The notes below the pieces were generated by a model. That model was not told the origin of the DNA and did not search any database. It worked only from the letters and a program-made list of their open reading frames with translations. Shown piece after piece: positions 16,791 to 25,367 of a stretch of 64,000 nucleotides of DNA. Both the position numbers and the translations under genes were made by a program. Source of the stretch: Solibacter sp039934035 (lineage in GTDB: Bacteria; Acidobacteriota; Terriglobia; Bryobacterales; Bryobacteraceae); contig JBDTMZ010000159.1 of NCBI GenBank assembly GCA_039934035.1, forward strand, positions 1 to 64,000, in the 5' to 3' direction. The number at the start of each line of letters is the position of its first letter. Position 1 is the first letter of the stretch.

Positions 16791-18431
16791 ATGCGAATTG
16801 GCGCGATACTCTTGGCGATCTGCGGCGTGGCCCACGGGTACCAGTCCGCGCCGGCCAAAGGGTCGATCGTTGGCCAGGTGATGAACGGCAAAGCGGGTTC
16901 GCCTCTGAAGAAGGCGACGGTGACGCTGGCCGGCGTCAATTCCGGGATCTTCGCCGCCGGCGCCGCGGGACGCGGGCAGATGCCGCTCCGGAAGGCTGTG
17001 GAAACGGACGAGACCGGCAGGTTCTCCTTCAGCGGGCTGGAGCCCGGGAAATACCAACTGTCGGCCGAGCGGCAGGGTTTCCTTCGGCAGAGCTATGGCG
17101 CGCGCCGCTACCAGGGCAGTGGCACTCCGGTATTGGTGGGCGATGGCCAGAATGTCACCGGCATCGTCTTCTCGATGACGCCGCAGGCTGTGATCACCGG
17201 CAAAGTGCTGGATGAGGACGGCGAGGGCGTTGCCAACGCGCCGGTGCGCGCCTGGCGCTATGTGTACCGCTCCGGCAAACGTCAATGGGCTTCCGTGGGC
17301 GCGGCGCAAACCAGCGACATCGGGGAATTCCGCCTGCCTAATCTCGAACCGGGACAGTACCTGGTGTCCGCCACCGCCCGCATGATCGGCGTGAATGTGC
17401 GCCTGCCGCAGAGCGAGGAACCGCTGCCCGCCACCCCGGACCTGGTCTACGCCAGCACCTACTATCCGAGTTCCACCACTTCCGCGACGGCCGTGCCGGT
17501 GGATGTCGGGCCGGGCGGCGAAGTGCGCGGCATCGATGTGCGGCTGGTGAAGACGCGCGTCTTTCGCGTGCGCGGCAGGGTGGTGGGCGCGGGGGACGTG
17601 CGCCGCCCTCCGACCGTGACGCTGATGCCGCGCGAAGGCGCGCCGGGCACACCGGCCAACGCCAACGCCTCCGGAACGGGCGGCGAGTTCGAACTGCGCA
17701 ACGTGCCGCCCGGGCAGTACACGGCCATCGCCTCCTTGCGCGCCCCCGGCGGCGCGGAGTTCGTTGCCATGCAACCCGTCGACGTGGTGGGCAATCATGT
17801 CGATGGCGTGGTGCTCACGCTGGCCTCGGGCGGGGAAGTGAAGGGCTCGGTGAAAGTGGAGGACAGCAGCAGTCCCGTGGAGTTGAAGAATCTCTCCGTG
17901 ACGCTGCGGCCCGTAGGTTTTGCTATAGCCGCGCCTCTGCGCGCGAAGGTGGGCGACGATCTGAAGTTCACGCTGCCCAGCGTGCCGCCGGTGCCCTACG
18001 AGGTCATCGTGAGCGGCGTGCCCGAAACCTGCTACGTCAAATCCATCAAGTACGGCGGCAGTGAGATCGGCGAAGACGGTATCGCCATGACGAATGGCAG
18101 CACGCTGGAAGTGACGTTGAGCGCGGCGGCGGCGCGCATCGACACGGTCGTGTTGACTAAGGATGGCAAAGCCGCCGGGCGTGCCGTGGTCGCGCTCCTG
18201 CCCAAGGACGGCGGGCCCACGGTGGTGCAGACGGCAGACGAGAATGGCATGATCTCATTCAGGGGATTGAAGCCCGGCGAGTACCAACTGATCGCCTGGG
18301 ACGATGTGGAATCGGGCGCGCCCTTCGATCCCGATTTCGTGAAGCCGTACGAAGCGCAGGCCAAAAGCCTCAAGCTGGATGCATCCGGCCACGAAGCGGT
18401 ACAACTGCGGTCCATCGGCGCCGACCAGTGA
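16791..18431 (+). CDS. Secreted carboxypeptidase-regulatory-like (CnaB-type) protein
   Basis: This 546-residue exported protein is built from repeated beta-sandwich domains. A signal peptide (MRIGAILLAICGVAHGYQ) is followed by a carboxypeptidase-regulatory-like domain (about 25-115: GSIVGQVMNGKAGSPLKKAT with FSFSGLEPGKYQLSAERQGF). At least three related units follow, marked by GEFRLPNLEPGQYLVSA, GEFELRNVPPGQYTAIA and ISFRGLKPGEYQLIAWDD. Such proteins are abundant in Solibacter-type genomes and may bind carbohydrate or protein at the surface; no catalytic residues are seen. I chose ATG 16791 because a GGGGG ribosome site and the signal peptide fit it better than ATG 16785. Confidence 0.8.
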   Translation: MRIGAILLAICGVAHGYQSAPAKGSIVGQVMNGKAGSPLKKATVTLAGVNSGIFAAGAAGRGQMPLRKAVETDETGRFSFSGLEPGKYQLSAERQGFLRQSYGARRYQGSGTPVLVGDGQNVTGIVFSMTPQAVITGKVLDEDGEGVANAPVRAWRYVYRSGKRQWASVGAAQTSDIGEFRLPNLEPGQYLVSATARMIGVNVRLPQSEEPLPATPDLVYASTYYPSSTTSATAVPVDVGPGGEVRGIDVRLVKTRVFRVRGRVVGAGDVRRPPTVTLMPREGAPGTPANANASGTGGEFELRNVPPGQYTAIASLRAPGGAEFVAMQPVDVVGNHVDGVVLTLASGGEVKGSVKVEDSSSPVELKNLSVTLRPVGFAIAAPLRAKVGDDLKFTLPSVPPVPYEVIVSGVPETCYVKSIKYGGSEIGEDGIAMTNGSTLEVTLSAAAARIDTVVLTKDGKAAGRAVVALLPKDGGPTVVQTADENGMISFRGLKPGEYQLIAWDDVESGAPFDPDFVKPYEAQAKSLKLDASGHEAVQLRSIGADQ

Positions 18432-18535
18432 CTTGTGGGGCAGTTCCTGGCGGCTTCCTTGCACCAGGTTTTTCTCGCTTGGCCCGACTTTCACGAGTCC
18501 CTACTTTATGTCGCATACTGGGCACCGGTTTTCGT

Positions 18536-18565
18536 TTGGCATCGCGCGAGTACACCTGTTATATT
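18536..18565 (+). promoter_or_regulatory. Promoter of the hypothetical-folD-coaE-htrA operon
   Basis: TTGGCA (18536-18541), an 18-bp spacer and TATATT (18560-18565), preceded by TGT, make a good sigma-70-type promoter. The start codon at 18577 is only 11 nt after the -10, so the leader would be about 4 nt. Confidence 0.7.
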
Positions 18566-18576
18566 TCTAGAGCCCC

Positions 18577-18966
18577 ATGTCCGATCCCAAGAATCCACTG
18601 GACCGCCTCGACCGGCAGGAACTGCTGTGGTTGACCGGCATACTGAAGGACGCTTGCCGCGAGCGTTTGGAGAAAAATCGGGTGAGTCATGCCTTCGAAG
18701 AGCGCCTCTGCCAGCGCGGTCCGGTGCAGGGGCGGTTAGACCCGCGGCCGTTTTTGAAAATCTGGGAGCCTCGTTACAAGAAGTTCCTGGAAGTGGCGAC
18801 GGACCTGCACGCCAGTCTTGAAGGCGAAGAGGCGCGCGCCGCCGCGGAGAATTTGCGCGATCAGTTTGCGCTCGCTCCGCCCATCACGCGCCACGGCCCG
18901 TCATCTTCCCAAGTTATGATTGAGAAGAATGCCGCAAATCCTCGACGGAAATCGCGTTCGCGATGA
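18577..18966 (+). CDS. Hypothetical small acidic/helical protein
   Basis: The protein has 129 residues and no signal or membrane segment. It is helix-rich and charged, beginning MSDPKNPLDRLDRQELLWL. The central stretch GRLDPRPFLKIWEPRYKKFL is Pro/Trp-containing. I do not recognise a family. Its last 38 nt overlap the start of folD in a different frame, and the folD -10 element lies inside it, so the pair is tightly coupled. The promoter immediately upstream supports it as a real expressed gene rather than a shadow frame. Confidence 0.55.
   Translation: MSDPKNPLDRLDRQELLWLTGILKDACRERLEKNRVSHAFEERLCQRGPVQGRLDPRPFLKIWEPRYKKFLEVATDLHASLEGEEARAAAENLRDQFALAPPITRHGPSSSQVMIEKNAANPRRKSRSR
18915..18920 (+). 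promoter_or_regulatory. Internal -10 element before folD
   Basis: TATGAT ends 8 nt before the folD ATG (18929), within the upstream gene. No good -35 is visible at 17 bp. It would give a nearly leaderless folD transcript in addition to read-through from 18536. Confidence 0.4.
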
Positions 18967-19846
18967 CATCAAGAGCGAATTAAAGCCGCGCGTGCAGTCG
19001 CTTGCCGGGCAGGGGTGTACTCCTGGACTGGCGGTCGTGTTGGTGGGGCAGGATCCCGCTTCCGAAATCTACGTTCGCAATAAAATCAAAAGCTGTCACG
19101 ATCTGGGCATCTATTCGGAGTCGATCGCGCGGCCCGATTCTATCTCCACGGAAGACTTGTTGGAGATTGTGCACGGGTTGAATGCGCGTCCCGAAATCGA
19201 CGGCATTCTGGTGCAGTTGCCGCTTCCGAAACACATCGATACCAAACGGATTCTGATGGCCATCGCGCCGGCGAAGGATGCCGACGGCATTCACCCCTGC
19301 AATGTGGGAGCCCTGGTCGCCGGGATGCCGGCGCCGCGCGCATGCACTCCGGCGGGCATCATGGAATTGTTGAAACGCGGCGGCATCCCCATCGCCGGCA
19401 AACGTGCCGTGATTGTGGGACGCAGCGACATCGTGGGCAAACCCATCGCCATGATGCTGCTGCACGATCACGCTACGGTGACCATCTGCCATTCCCGCAC
19501 GCCCGATCTACCTGCCGTGTGCCGGGAGGCCGATATTCTGGTGGCGGCCATCGGTCGCGCCGCCATGGTCACGGCGGACTACATCCGGGAAGGCGCCACG
19601 GTGATCGACGTGGGCATGAACCGCGTGACGGACCGCGATCTGGCGGCGCGCATTTGCCGCCAACTGCCCAAAAAGATGGCGTCGTTCGAAGAGAAGGGCA
19701 CTCTGCTGGTGGGCGACGTCGACCCCACGGACATGATGGAGCGTTCCGGCGCTTACACCCCGGTGCCCGGTGGGGTGGGCCCGTTGACCATTGCGATGCT
19801 GATGGTGAATACCGTGACGGCGGCGGAGCGGCGCGCCCGGACATGA
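18929..19846 (+). CDS. folD: Methylenetetrahydrofolate dehydrogenase/cyclohydrolase
   Basis: This 305-residue cytoplasmic enzyme converts 5,10-methylene-THF to 10-formyl-THF for one-carbon metabolism. Family signatures are intact: KSCHDLGI preceded by the YVRNK motif holding the catalytic lysine, DGILVQLPLPKHI, PCNVGAL, and the NAD(P)-binding GRSDIVGKP, with PGGVGPLTIAML near the end. The family normally starts MPQILDG, which fits ATG 18929; a TTG three codons upstream is less likely. coaE follows after 10 nt, so this is the second gene of a four-gene unit. Confidence 0.96.
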   Translation: MPQILDGNRVRDDIKSELKPRVQSLAGQGCTPGLAVVLVGQDPASEIYVRNKIKSCHDLGIYSESIARPDSISTEDLLEIVHGLNARPEIDGILVQLPLPKHIDTKRILMAIAPAKDADGIHPCNVGALVAGMPAPRACTPAGIMELLKRGGIPIAGKRAVIVGRSDIVGKPIAMMLLHDHATVTICHSRTPDLPAVCREADILVAAIGRAAMVTADYIREGATVIDVGMNRVTDRDLAARICRQLPKKMASFEEKGTLLVGDVDPTDMMERSGAYTPVPGGVGPLTIAMLMVNTVTAAERRART

Positions 19847-19856
19847 AAGCGGGATT

Positions 19857-20462
19857 ATGCTGAAGGTCGGGCTGACGGGCGGACTTGCCTGCGGCAAGTC
19901 TTTCGTGGGCGAGGCGCTGGCCGGCCATGGCTGCCTGCTGATTCAGGCTGACGAGTTGGGGCATGCGGTCCTGGCCCCGGATGGAGAGGCCTATCGACCC
20001 GTGGTTGCGGAATTTGGTGAAGCGATTTTGACCGCAAGCGGAGAGATCGATCGCCGCCTGCTGGCCACCTGCGTGTTCGGCCATCCCGAGCGGTTGGCCC
20101 GTTTGAACGCCCTCGTGCACCCGCCGGTGCTGGCGCGCGAAGATCGCCTGATCGCCGCCCATGCCGCGGCCGATCCCCATGGCATCGCGGTGGTGGAAGC
20201 CGCCATCCTGATCGAAACCGGCAGCTACAAACGATTCGATAAACTGATACTAGTGACCTGTACCGAAGAACAACAGGTGGAGCGCGCGTTGCGCCGCGAG
20301 GGCGCATCGGTAATCGACATACAGGCACGAATCAGCCGCCAGATGCCGCTGGACGGAAAACGAAAATACGCGGATTTCGTCATAGATACATCCGGGCTTA
20401 AGGAAGACACCCTGCGGCAAACCCGGGCCGTCTACGAACAATTACGGAGAATCGAATCATGA
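19857..20462 (+). CDS. coaE: Dephospho-CoA kinase
   Basis: This 201-residue kinase performs the last step of coenzyme A synthesis, phosphorylating the 3'-hydroxyl of dephospho-CoA. The P-loop GLTGGLACGKS is at residues 5-15, followed by the substrate region QADELGHAVL and the LVHPPV motif. The C-terminal part has the usual R-Q-P lid region (RISRQMPLDGKRKYADFVID). Length is normal. Its stop overlaps the ATG of htrA by 4 nt, so translational coupling is likely. The start ATG 19857 lies 10 nt after folD. Confidence 0.96.
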   Translation: MLKVGLTGGLACGKSFVGEALAGHGCLLIQADELGHAVLAPDGEAYRPVVAEFGEAILTASGEIDRRLLATCVFGHPERLARLNALVHPPVLAREDRLIAAHAAADPHGIAVVEAAILIETGSYKRFDKLILVTCTEEQQVERALRREGASVIDIQARISRQMPLDGKRKYADFVIDTSGLKEDTLRQTRAVYEQLRRIES

Positions 20463-21601
20463 GAGTGCTGCGAACCTTCGTCTGGGCCGCCGTTCTGGCG
20501 GCCGGGTTCATCTACCTTACCGGCGGTACACGCTGGGACGTGGGCCGGATATGGAACCCGGTACGCACCGCCGGCAGGCTGTGGAGCGAGCCGGCCACGG
20601 CGCAAAGCGCGGGCTATTCCACCGACGAACAAAACAACATCGACATCTACAAATCGTCGCGCGACGCCGTGGTGTTCGTCACCTCCAAGGTCTACACGCG
20701 AACCTTCTTCGGTGTGTACCCCGAAACGGGTACCGGCACCGGCTTCGTCATCAACGCGGATGGCACGATTCTGACCAATAATCACGTGGCAGGCGGCGGC
20801 GCGCAGGTGTCGGTCACCCTCTCCGACAAGAAGGTCTACACCGCGACGTTGATCGGCTATGACCCGCGCAACGATCTCGCGCTGCTCAAAATCGATGCCG
20901 GCCGCAAATTGCCCACCGTCAAACTGGGCGACAGCGACCACCTCGTGGTCGGTCAGAAAGTGCTCGCCATCGGCAATCCGTTCCAGTTCGAAGGCACGCT
21001 GACCACCGGAATCGTGAGTTCGCTGGACCGCACCATCGATACCGAAGAGCGCAAGCTCGAAGGCATGATCCAGACCGATGCGGCCATCAATCCCGGCAAT
21101 AGCGGCGGGCCGCTGCTCGATTCGCACGGCAACGTGATCGGCATCAATACCGCCATCTATGGCGCTCAGGGCAGTATCGGCATCGGTTTCGCGATGCCCA
21201 TCGCGCGCGCCAAGGCGATGCTCGAGGAATACCAGACGCGCGGCAAAGTCTCGCGCCCTTGGCTCGGCCTCTCGACCGTGCCGGTGTCGGGCGATCTCGC
21301 GGAGATGTTGAGTCTCCCGGCTTCGGGCGGCTTGCTGATTCAGGAAGTGGAACGCGGGTCGCCCGCGGAAGCGGCGGGTCTGCGCGGACCGAATCGTGTC
21401 GTCATCGTCAGTAACTTCCGCTTGGGAATCGGCGGCGACCTGATTACGGCGGGCGACGGGCAAGCCATCGTCGACAAGGAAACCCTGAAGCGCCTCATGG
21501 ACAAGAAGCACGGCGGCGACATGCTCGACCTGACGGTATATCGCGCAGGACGCTCGGAGAAGATTCGCTTGAAACTCGGGGACGCGCCGCAGCAGTTCTA
21601 G
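20459..21601 (+). CDS. htrA: HtrA/DegP-family serine protease, membrane-anchored
   Basis: This 380-residue periplasmic quality-control protease has an N-terminal hydrophobic anchor (about 6-22), a trypsin-like domain with catalytic His109 (TNNHV), Asp139 (RNDLALLK) and Ser215 (NPGNSGGPLL), and one PDZ domain (about 275-375) with PWLGLSTV and GGLLIQEVERGSPAEAAGLRG-type ligand-binding features. One PDZ makes it DegS/YyxA-like in layout. The substrate loop reads ETGTGTGFVINADG. It overlaps coaE by 4 nt and ends at a strong terminator, closing the folD-coaE-htrA unit. Confidence 0.94.
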   Translation: MRVLRTFVWAAVLAAGFIYLTGGTRWDVGRIWNPVRTAGRLWSEPATAQSAGYSTDEQNNIDIYKSSRDAVVFVTSKVYTRTFFGVYPETGTGTGFVINADGTILTNNHVAGGGAQVSVTLSDKKVYTATLIGYDPRNDLALLKIDAGRKLPTVKLGDSDHLVVGQKVLAIGNPFQFEGTLTTGIVSSLDRTIDTEERKLEGMIQTDAAINPGNSGGPLLDSHGNVIGINTAIYGAQGSIGIGFAMPIARAKAMLEEYQTRGKVSRPWLGLSTVPVSGDLAEMLSLPASGGLLIQEVERGSPAEAAGLRGPNRVVIVSNFRLGIGGDLITAGDGQAIVDKETLKRLMDKKHGGDMLDLTVYRAGRSEKIRLKLGDAPQQF

Positions 21602-21630
21602 TAGCCGGGGCAGTCAGCGCTAAAGGAGAA

Positions 21631-21666
21631 GGGCCGGTCATCTCTCAAAGATGGCCGGCCCTTTTT
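21631..21666 (+). terminator. Strong Rho-independent terminator after htrA
   Basis: GGGCCGGTCATC (21631-21642) pairs with GATGGCCGGCCC (21650-21661) over 12 bp with one G-T pair and a 7-nt loop. TTTTT (21662-21666) follows. Confidence 0.9.
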
Positions 21667-21693
21667 CACTGTCGCGAGTGCCCTCAAGTCCGC

Positions 21694-21972
21694 TTATTGT
21701 GTTCCGGCGGATGCGACGAAGGGAGACGTTCCATTCTTCGGCTTATTCTTGCTGCCGGGCGGACGGCCTCGCCGCTTTAAGCCAATTCCATTGACGAGGG
21801 CTGCTACTCCGGAGGGACTAAGCGGCGCTCCAGACGTTCCCGACGGTACCGTGCTCCTGGGGCGTCCCGGTCCGCGCTTGCGGCCCGATGCCAGGCGCTC
21901 CAGGCTTAAAATTGCTTCTTCGATTTGTGCCCGCTCCGCCTTTAACTCGGCGAGAATTTTACTTACATCCAT
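21694..21972 (-). CDS. Small AT-hook-like DNA-binding protein
   Basis: The protein has 92 residues. About residues 1-30 form a helical or coiled-coil segment (DVSKILAELKAERAQIEEAI). Two basic patches follow, RKRGPGRPR and LKRRGRPPGSKNK, each containing the GRP core of an AT-hook, a minor-groove DNA-binding motif. The layout (short dimerising helix plus hooks) recalls small nucleoid-associated or H-NS-like regulators. I chose ATG 21972 because GGGAGGG precedes it. It ends near the htrA terminator on the opposite strand. Function is inferred only from the motifs. Confidence 0.65.
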   Translation of the reverse strand: MDVSKILAELKAERAQIEEAILSLERLASGRKRGPGRPRSTVPSGTSGAPLSPSGVAALVNGIGLKRRGRPPGSKNKPKNGTSPFVASAGTQ

Positions 21973-22163
21973 AACAAAAGACCCTCCCGGTTGTTCGCGG
22001 CGCGCCTGGCCGTCAAACAACCTCGCGAAACCCCGTTCAAGATTCCGCCATACTTCCGATTCTCACTCCAGTTGATTGGATTTACAAGGTGGAAATTGAA
22101 TTTGCCTCATCTATTTCAACAGTTCCAGGTACCGTCCTGGCTAATTCGTACTGGTTAGTTAGA

Positions 22164-23537
22164 CTATCCTTCGGTCTTCCTGCGTTTCCAGAAATAGTAA
22201 AACGGAATTCCCAAACCCATCAGTCCAAGACCCATAACAGACTCTCTCGGACGCTCAATTGCCGTTGAAATCAAAAGAATTATAGCCCCTGTAACAAATA
22301 GTAAAGGTACTGCGGGATAGCCCAAAGTCCGGTATGGACGTACTAGCTCGGGTCGCTTGCTCCGAAGTACCAAAACGGCAGCGGCAGTCATCCCATACAA
22401 AATCCAACTCGCGAAAATAACCAGGTTGAACAAATCGTCATATTTCCCGGAAAGAACTAAAACACACGCCCAAACGTTAAGTGCGACGATAGATACTCCC
22501 GGTGTGTGATAGTCCGGATGAACCCACGCCATGCGTTTGAAGAAGTAACCGTCGCGCGCGGCGGCATACGGTACCCGGGCTCCGGAGAGGATCGAACCGT
22601 TGAGGGCAGCGAAAATGCTGATCATGGCAGCGATCGAAACCGCGCCTGCCCCCGGTGCCTGAAATATTTTTCGCATCATCTCAGCCGCGACCCTGGTACT
22701 GCCCGCCACTTCGGCCGGCGCCAGCACCTTGAAGTACGCCGCATTCGCCAACATATAAATCACCACCACGCACAACGTGCCGCCGATTAATGCGCGCGGC
22801 AAATTCTTCTGCGGATCTTTAATTTCCGAAGACACCATGCTGACGTTGTTCCAGCCGTCGTACGCCCACAGCGCCGCCACCAGCGCGGCAATAAAGCCGG
22901 AAAATGTAAGAGGCCCCACCGAGGCTGCCGCCGGCGCGTGCGCTTCACCCCAAAATAGTCCCGCCAGAATAATCGCGGCAATCAGCACCACTTTGAGCAG
23001 CGTGACCGCCACCTGAACATTTCCACCCAATTTGACTCCGAAATAGTTCAGCCAGGCCAGCGCCAGAATCAATACGATGGCGAACAATTGTCCATATTGA
23101 ATTTCCAGGGGTCCGCCATTCGGGCCGATAGGCAAAGGGATTGTGTATACCACACCCTTGAGCGGCTCGAAAAACGTCGTCAGGTACAGAAAGAAGCCTG
23201 TGGCGAGGGTGGCGATGGAGCCGCTCTTCGCCACCCACATTTGCGTCCAACTGTAGAGAAATCCCCACAAGGGCCCATATGCTTCGCGCAGGAACGCATA
23301 TTCGCCGCCCGCTTCGGGCAAGGCCGCGGCGAGCTCGGCGTAACTGAGCGCGCCCGCCATGGAGAGCAGTCCGCCCACCACCCAAACCGCGAACACGGCG
23401 TCCACGGAACCGACTCGCTGGATCATCGTCCGGGGCACCAGGAAGATGCCGCTGCCGATGACGGTGCCGACCACGATCGAGGCGGCGGCCCAGGCTCCCA
23501 GGGCGCGTTTCAATTCCGTGCGGGGTGTGCTGTCCAT
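22164..23537 (-). CDS. APC-family amino acid permease
   Basis: This 457-residue inner-membrane transporter has about 12 hydrophobic segments. The first helix carries VGTVIGSGIFLVP, the consensus G-S-G-I-F substrate-binding motif of amino acid/polyamine antiporters, and the following region LSYAELAAALPEAGGEY is also conserved. Substrate specificity cannot be read from sequence; LAT-like or serine/threonine exchange is plausible. The C-terminal tail is basic (KRRKTEG). Its start is 7 nt downstream of the SSS transporter stop, so both transporters are probably one operon for uptake of related nitrogen or carbon compounds. Confidence 0.92.
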   Translation of the reverse strand: MDSTPRTELKRALGAWAAASIVVGTVIGSGIFLVPRTMIQRVGSVDAVFAVWVVGGLLSMAGALSYAELAAALPEAGGEYAFLREAYGPLWGFLYSWTQMWVAKSGSIATLATGFFLYLTTFFEPLKGVVYTIPLPIGPNGGPLEIQYGQLFAIVLILALAWLNYFGVKLGGNVQVAVTLLKVVLIAAIILAGLFWGEAHAPAAASVGPLTFSGFIAALVAALWAYDGWNNVSMVSSEIKDPQKNLPRALIGGTLCVVVIYMLANAAYFKVLAPAEVAGSTRVAAEMMRKIFQAPGAGAVSIAAMISIFAALNGSILSGARVPYAAARDGYFFKRMAWVHPDYHTPGVSIVALNVWACVLVLSGKYDDLFNLVIFASWILYGMTAAAVLVLRSKRPELVRPYRTLGYPAVPLLFVTGAIILLISTAIERPRESVMGLGLMGLGIPFYYFWKRRKTEG

Positions 23538-23544
23538 TTTGCGA

Positions 23545-25065
23545 TTAATCCTCGGGATTGGCTTTCTCTGGCGGCCGGTACGGCAGGTGTCCGGAGGGCT
23601 CGCGCACTCCGATGGTCTCCAGCGGAATCGCCGCCGGACCCTGGAAGAGGGATGCCAGTATTCCGACGCCGAATGTGGTGACCGTGCCGATCAGGACGTA
23701 CCATGTCCAGGCGATCGGAGTGTAGAAGTGAATGCCGATCACGGTGACGAGTCCGCAGACCACACCGGCAATCGCGGCGCCCTCGCGCGGCTTGCGCGTC
23801 AGCACGCCGAGCAGGAAAACGCCGAGCAGCGCGCCCATCGGAATCGAGCCGATAGTGAGTCCCGCCTCCAGCACCGATTTGGAATGGCGCGCCGCGATCG
23901 CGATGGCCAGCAGCACGCCGCCCCAGGCGATGGTCGCCAGGCGCGCCATGCGGAGCGCCGCGGCATCGCTCAACGATTTGCTGCGCGCGCGGTAGAAATC
24001 CACCACCGTCGTCGACGCCAGCGAATTCAGCGCGGCGCTCAGGTTGGCCATGGCCGCTGCCAGGATCGCCGCAATGATCAGTCCGGCAAGTCCCACAGGC
24101 AGGTTGTTCCACACGAATTCCGGGTACAGCCGGTCGCGCTGCGCGGGCGCTGTCAGGTGGAGGTCGGAATAGTGCACGTAGAGCAATACGCCGATCAGCA
24201 GGAACAGCACGAACTGCATCAGAATCACGCCCCAACTGGCCAGCAGGGCGGTGCGGCTCTGGCGTTCGTCGCGCGCGGAGAGCAGCCGCTGCACCATCAG
24301 CTGGTCGGTGCCGTGGGTCGCCGTGGTGAGGAAGCAGCCGCCGGCAATCCCCGCCCAGAAGCTGTAGGTGCGCGAGAAGAACTCCATATTGGGAGCGAAG
24401 CGGAAATCGAAAATTGTGAACTTGTGCGCCGCGCCAGCCACCTGCGCGACGTGTTCCCAGCCGCCCGGGATCTGATGCAGAATGATGACGAAGCTGGCAA
24501 TCGCGCCGGCCACGTAGAGTGTCATCTGCACCACGTCCGTCCAGATCACCGCCGTCATTCCACCTTCGAAGGTGTAGAAAAGCGTGAGCAGCACGATCAG
24601 CACAATGGACGCGATTTCGCCCGTGCCCAGGACAATGGAGATCACCAGCGAAATGGCGAAAACACGTACTCCCTCCGCCAGTGCGCGCGTCACCAGAAAG
24701 ATCGACGCGGTCAGCTTGCGCACGTTCTCTCCAAAGCGCCGCCGCATCAGTTCATACGCAGTGAACATTTCGCCGCGGAAATATTGCGGCAGAAATACCA
24801 CCGAAATCACGATGCGGGCCAGCAGATAGCCGAGCACGATCTGCAGGAAGCCGAGATTGCCGCCGAAGGCCAGCGACGGGGTTCCCACAATCGTGAGTGT
24901 GCTGGTCTCCGCCGAAACAATGGAGAGGCTGATAGCCCACCACGGAGCCGTGCGGCCGCCCAGGAAATAGTCCTTGAGGGTCTTTTGTCCAGTGCGAAAA
25001 CGCGCACCGAAAATGGTGATCGCTACCAGGTACAGCAGAATGATCGCCAGGTCGAAATAACGCAT
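23545..25065 (-). CDS. Sodium:solute symporter (SSS family)
   Basis: This 506-residue inner-membrane symporter has about 13 hydrophobic helices. SSS hallmarks are visible: an N-terminal helix, the loop DYFLGGRTAPWWAISLS, the EGGMTAVIWTDVVQ stretch of helix 5, and ANLSAALNSLASTTVVDFY in the region of the sodium site. The substrate is unknown (sugar, sialic acid, proline and others are all served by this family). It starts at ATG 25065, divergent from the exported TPR-like gene, and is followed by the APC permease after 7 nt. Confidence 0.93.
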   Translation of the reverse strand: MRYFDLAIILLYLVAITIFGARFRTGQKTLKDYFLGGRTAPWWAISLSIVSAETSTLTIVGTPSLAFGGNLGFLQIVLGYLLARIVISVVFLPQYFRGEMFTAYELMRRRFGENVRKLTASIFLVTRALAEGVRVFAISLVISIVLGTGEIASIVLIVLLTLFYTFEGGMTAVIWTDVVQMTLYVAGAIASFVIILHQIPGGWEHVAQVAGAAHKFTIFDFRFAPNMEFFSRTYSFWAGIAGGCFLTTATHGTDQLMVQRLLSARDERQSRTALLASWGVILMQFVLFLLIGVLLYVHYSDLHLTAPAQRDRLYPEFVWNNLPVGLAGLIIAAILAAAMANLSAALNSLASTTVVDFYRARSKSLSDAAALRMARLATIAWGGVLLAIAIAARHSKSVLEAGLTIGSIPMGALLGVFLLGVLTRKPREGAAIAGVVCGLVTVIGIHFYTPIAWTWYVLIGTVTTFGVGILASLFQGPAAIPLETIGVREPSGHLPYRPPEKANPED

Positions 25066-25226
25066 GGGAGCTGAGTGGACTTCCTAGCATAACGTTCCCG
25101 GCCGGCCATTGTCCGGAAAACGTGACACAAACCTTACTGTTCCCTGATCGTAATGAGGACACTCGCGCAATAGGCTGAAATGGGCACGGAATGGAAACGG
25201 TCCAGGCAAAACAAGCGTCCCTCATG

Positions 25227-25255
25227 TTGCACCGCAATAATGGTTCGGATATACT
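25227..25255 (+). promoter_or_regulatory. Promoter of the exported TPR-like gene
   Basis: TTGCAC (25227-25232), a 17-bp spacer and TATACT (25250-25255) are close to the sigma-70 consensus. The leader would be about 105 nt to the start at 25368. The rest of the 302-bp divergent region shows no other clear element. Confidence 0.75.
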
Positions 25256-25367
25256 CCGCAAGTATCCACCAGTAGCGGGTGGCTCCGTGATCACGCTTGA
25301 TAGCGGAATTCCGGCAGCCCGTGCAAAACAATCTAAAGCGGAAATTGGCAGGAGGCATACGTTGCAT

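Noticed and set aside
23359..25074. 571-residue plus-strand frame opposite the SSS transporter
   Set aside because: Antisense composition, no hydrophobic or catalytic pattern; the minus strand encodes a clear symporter.
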